A stretch of DNA of 64,000 bases from Leptospira paudalimensis (GTDB lineage: Bacteria > Spirochaetota > Leptospiria > Leptospirales > Leptospiraceae), in the NCBI RefSeq assembly GCF_026151345.1, contig NZ_JAMQPR010000001.1, positions 1,408,231-1,472,230 of the forward strand, in the 5' to 3' direction. This document shows, one piece after another, positions 63,265-64,000 of the stretch. The position numbers and the translations under genes were made by a program. Positions within the stretch are counted from its first letter, which is position 1. Each line of letters starts with the position of its first letter. The notes below the pieces were generated by a model. It was given only the letters and a program-made list of their open reading frames with translations, searched no databases and was not told the DNA's origin.

Positions 63265-64000
63265 ATGGAAACAAAAGAGTCACAACATACTATTCTCATT
63301 GTTGATGATGTTCCTGAAAATGTGGAACTTCTCAAATACCTTTTATCCCAAGAAGGTTTTAAGACATATACAGCCTATTCAGCAGAAGAAGCACGTTTGG
63401 TTTTACTCAATACTCGCATTGATACTTTATTATTAGATGTCAATATGCCAGAACAGGATGGCTTTTCCTTTTGTCGTGAACTTCGGGAGATGGATCAGTT
63501 TAAACTTTTGCCCATTCTTTTTATCACTTCTATCGATCGTGAAGTTGGATTCCAGGAAGCCATGAAAAATGGTGGTGATGATTTTATAAATAAACCTTTC
63601 AATAAACGAGAGTTAGTTGCAAAAATTCATTCTGTGATCCGTTTGAAAGATTTACAGGACGAACTTTACCAACAAAAAAGTAGATACGAAAAAGAACTGC
63701 AAACGGCAAGGCGTGTGCAAGACCAACTGATCCCGGAAAAAAGTTTTATTTGGAACGGAATCAAAGCCCAGACACTTTTCCATCCATATTTACAAATTGG
63801 TGGGGATTTTGTCGATACTTGGATTGAAGAAAAAAAACTTCATATTGTGATTGCTGACTGTTCAGGGCATGGTCCAAGTGCAGCTCTTATTGGTGCTATG
63901 TTCAAAATGCAATTGTTCAACTTAGTTCCCAATATGGGATTGAAAGAACGTGTTTCTCACCTTCGTAAGAATATGGAACTTGTACTTCCAGAAGATTATG
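63265..64000 (+). CDS. Response regulator with PP2C-type phosphatase domain (partial, cut at window end)
   Basis: The open frame from ATG 63265 runs off the right edge. Residues 8-125 are a receiver domain: Asp14-Asp15, phospho-accepting Asp58 in LLLDVNMPEQDGF, Thr88-Ser89 and Lys110. A coiled-coil region (130-158) with ARRVQDQLIPEK follows, then the start of an RsbU/SpoIIE-like Ser/Thr phosphatase with QIGGDFVDTW (Gly180, Asp181) and DCSGHGPSAALIG (Asp198). Such proteins switch anti-sigma or anti-anti-sigma partners in response to a kinase. The catalytic domain is incomplete, and the gene is seven bases after ccmC. Confidence 0.9.
   Translation, partial: METKESQHTILIVDDVPENVELLKYLLSQEGFKTYTAYSAEEARLVLLNTRIDTLLLDVNMPEQDGFSFCRELREMDQFKLLPILFITSIDREVGFQEAMKNGGDDFINKPFNKRELVAKIHSVIRLKDLQDELYQQKSRYEKELQTARRVQDQLIPEKSFIWNGIKAQTLFHPYLQIGGDFVDTWIEEKKLHIVIADCSGHGPSAALIGAMFKMQLFNLVPNMGLKERVSHLRKNMELVLPEDY

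Overview
The window looks like chromosomal DNA of a spirochaete, most likely Leptospira of the saprophytic (L. biflexa-like) group. The clues are AT-rich sequence with frequent GTG and TTG starts, one unbroken run from secE to rplQ, an RpoB rifampicin site with the Asn found in other spirochaetes, and a heptose epimerase gene fitting an LPS-making diderm. The species call is an inference from recall, not from a database search.

Layout. (1) 1-14.4 kb is a surface-polysaccharide locus, visibly more AT-rich than the rest. It holds a Wzy/WaaL-like polymerase or ligase, two family-2 glycosyltransferases, a GT39-like membrane transferase, four mutually related multi-pass membrane proteins that look like GT-C glycosyltransferases, and two membrane O-acyltransferases. 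Seven genes lie on the + strand with overlapping or nearly touching ends; a two-gene block lies on the - strand; a second acyltransferase closes the locus. (2) 14.4-20.9 kb holds mixed metabolic and regulatory genes: an App1-like phosphatidate phosphatase, a UbiD-family decarboxylase, HldD, an ArsR-type regulator, an SDR oxidoreductase and a GHKL ATPase-fold protein. (3) 21.08-51.09 kb is a 30-kb expression superoperon: tRNA-Thr, tRNA-Trp, secE, nusG, rplKAJL, rpoBC, rpsLG, an unusual EF-G-like GTPase, tuf, then the S10, spc and alpha clusters fused, ending in a strong terminator. infA (CTG start) and rpmJ lie inside it and are easy to miss. (4) 51.1-64 kb holds a PAS histidine kinase, a fused glycerol-3-phosphate acyltransferase/dehydrogenase-like protein, hisZ-purA, tRNA-Lys and tRNA-Glu, a TIGR02757-like protein, HMG-CoA lyase, a lone OppF/DppF-type ATPase, a TPR protein, ccmABC and the start of a response regulator-phosphatase cut by the window edge.

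How the genes fit together. The first region would build, modify (acetylate) and polymerise or ligate a lipid-linked surface glycan, and HldD supplies heptose for LPS core. The superoperon couples transcription, translation and Sec export. The fused acyltransferase and the App1-like protein both touch early phospholipid metabolism.

The observations most worth a second look are the EF-G/Tet-like GTPase in the fusA position, the GPAT-GpsA-like fusion with a degenerate Rossmann motif, the CTG start of infA, the four-member membrane glycosyltransferase family, the large insertion inside the histidine kinase dimerisation domain, and the CDS running antisense into tRNA-Glu. No IS element, CRISPR array, prophage or rRNA gene was seen, and no gap without a gene exceeds 300 bases.
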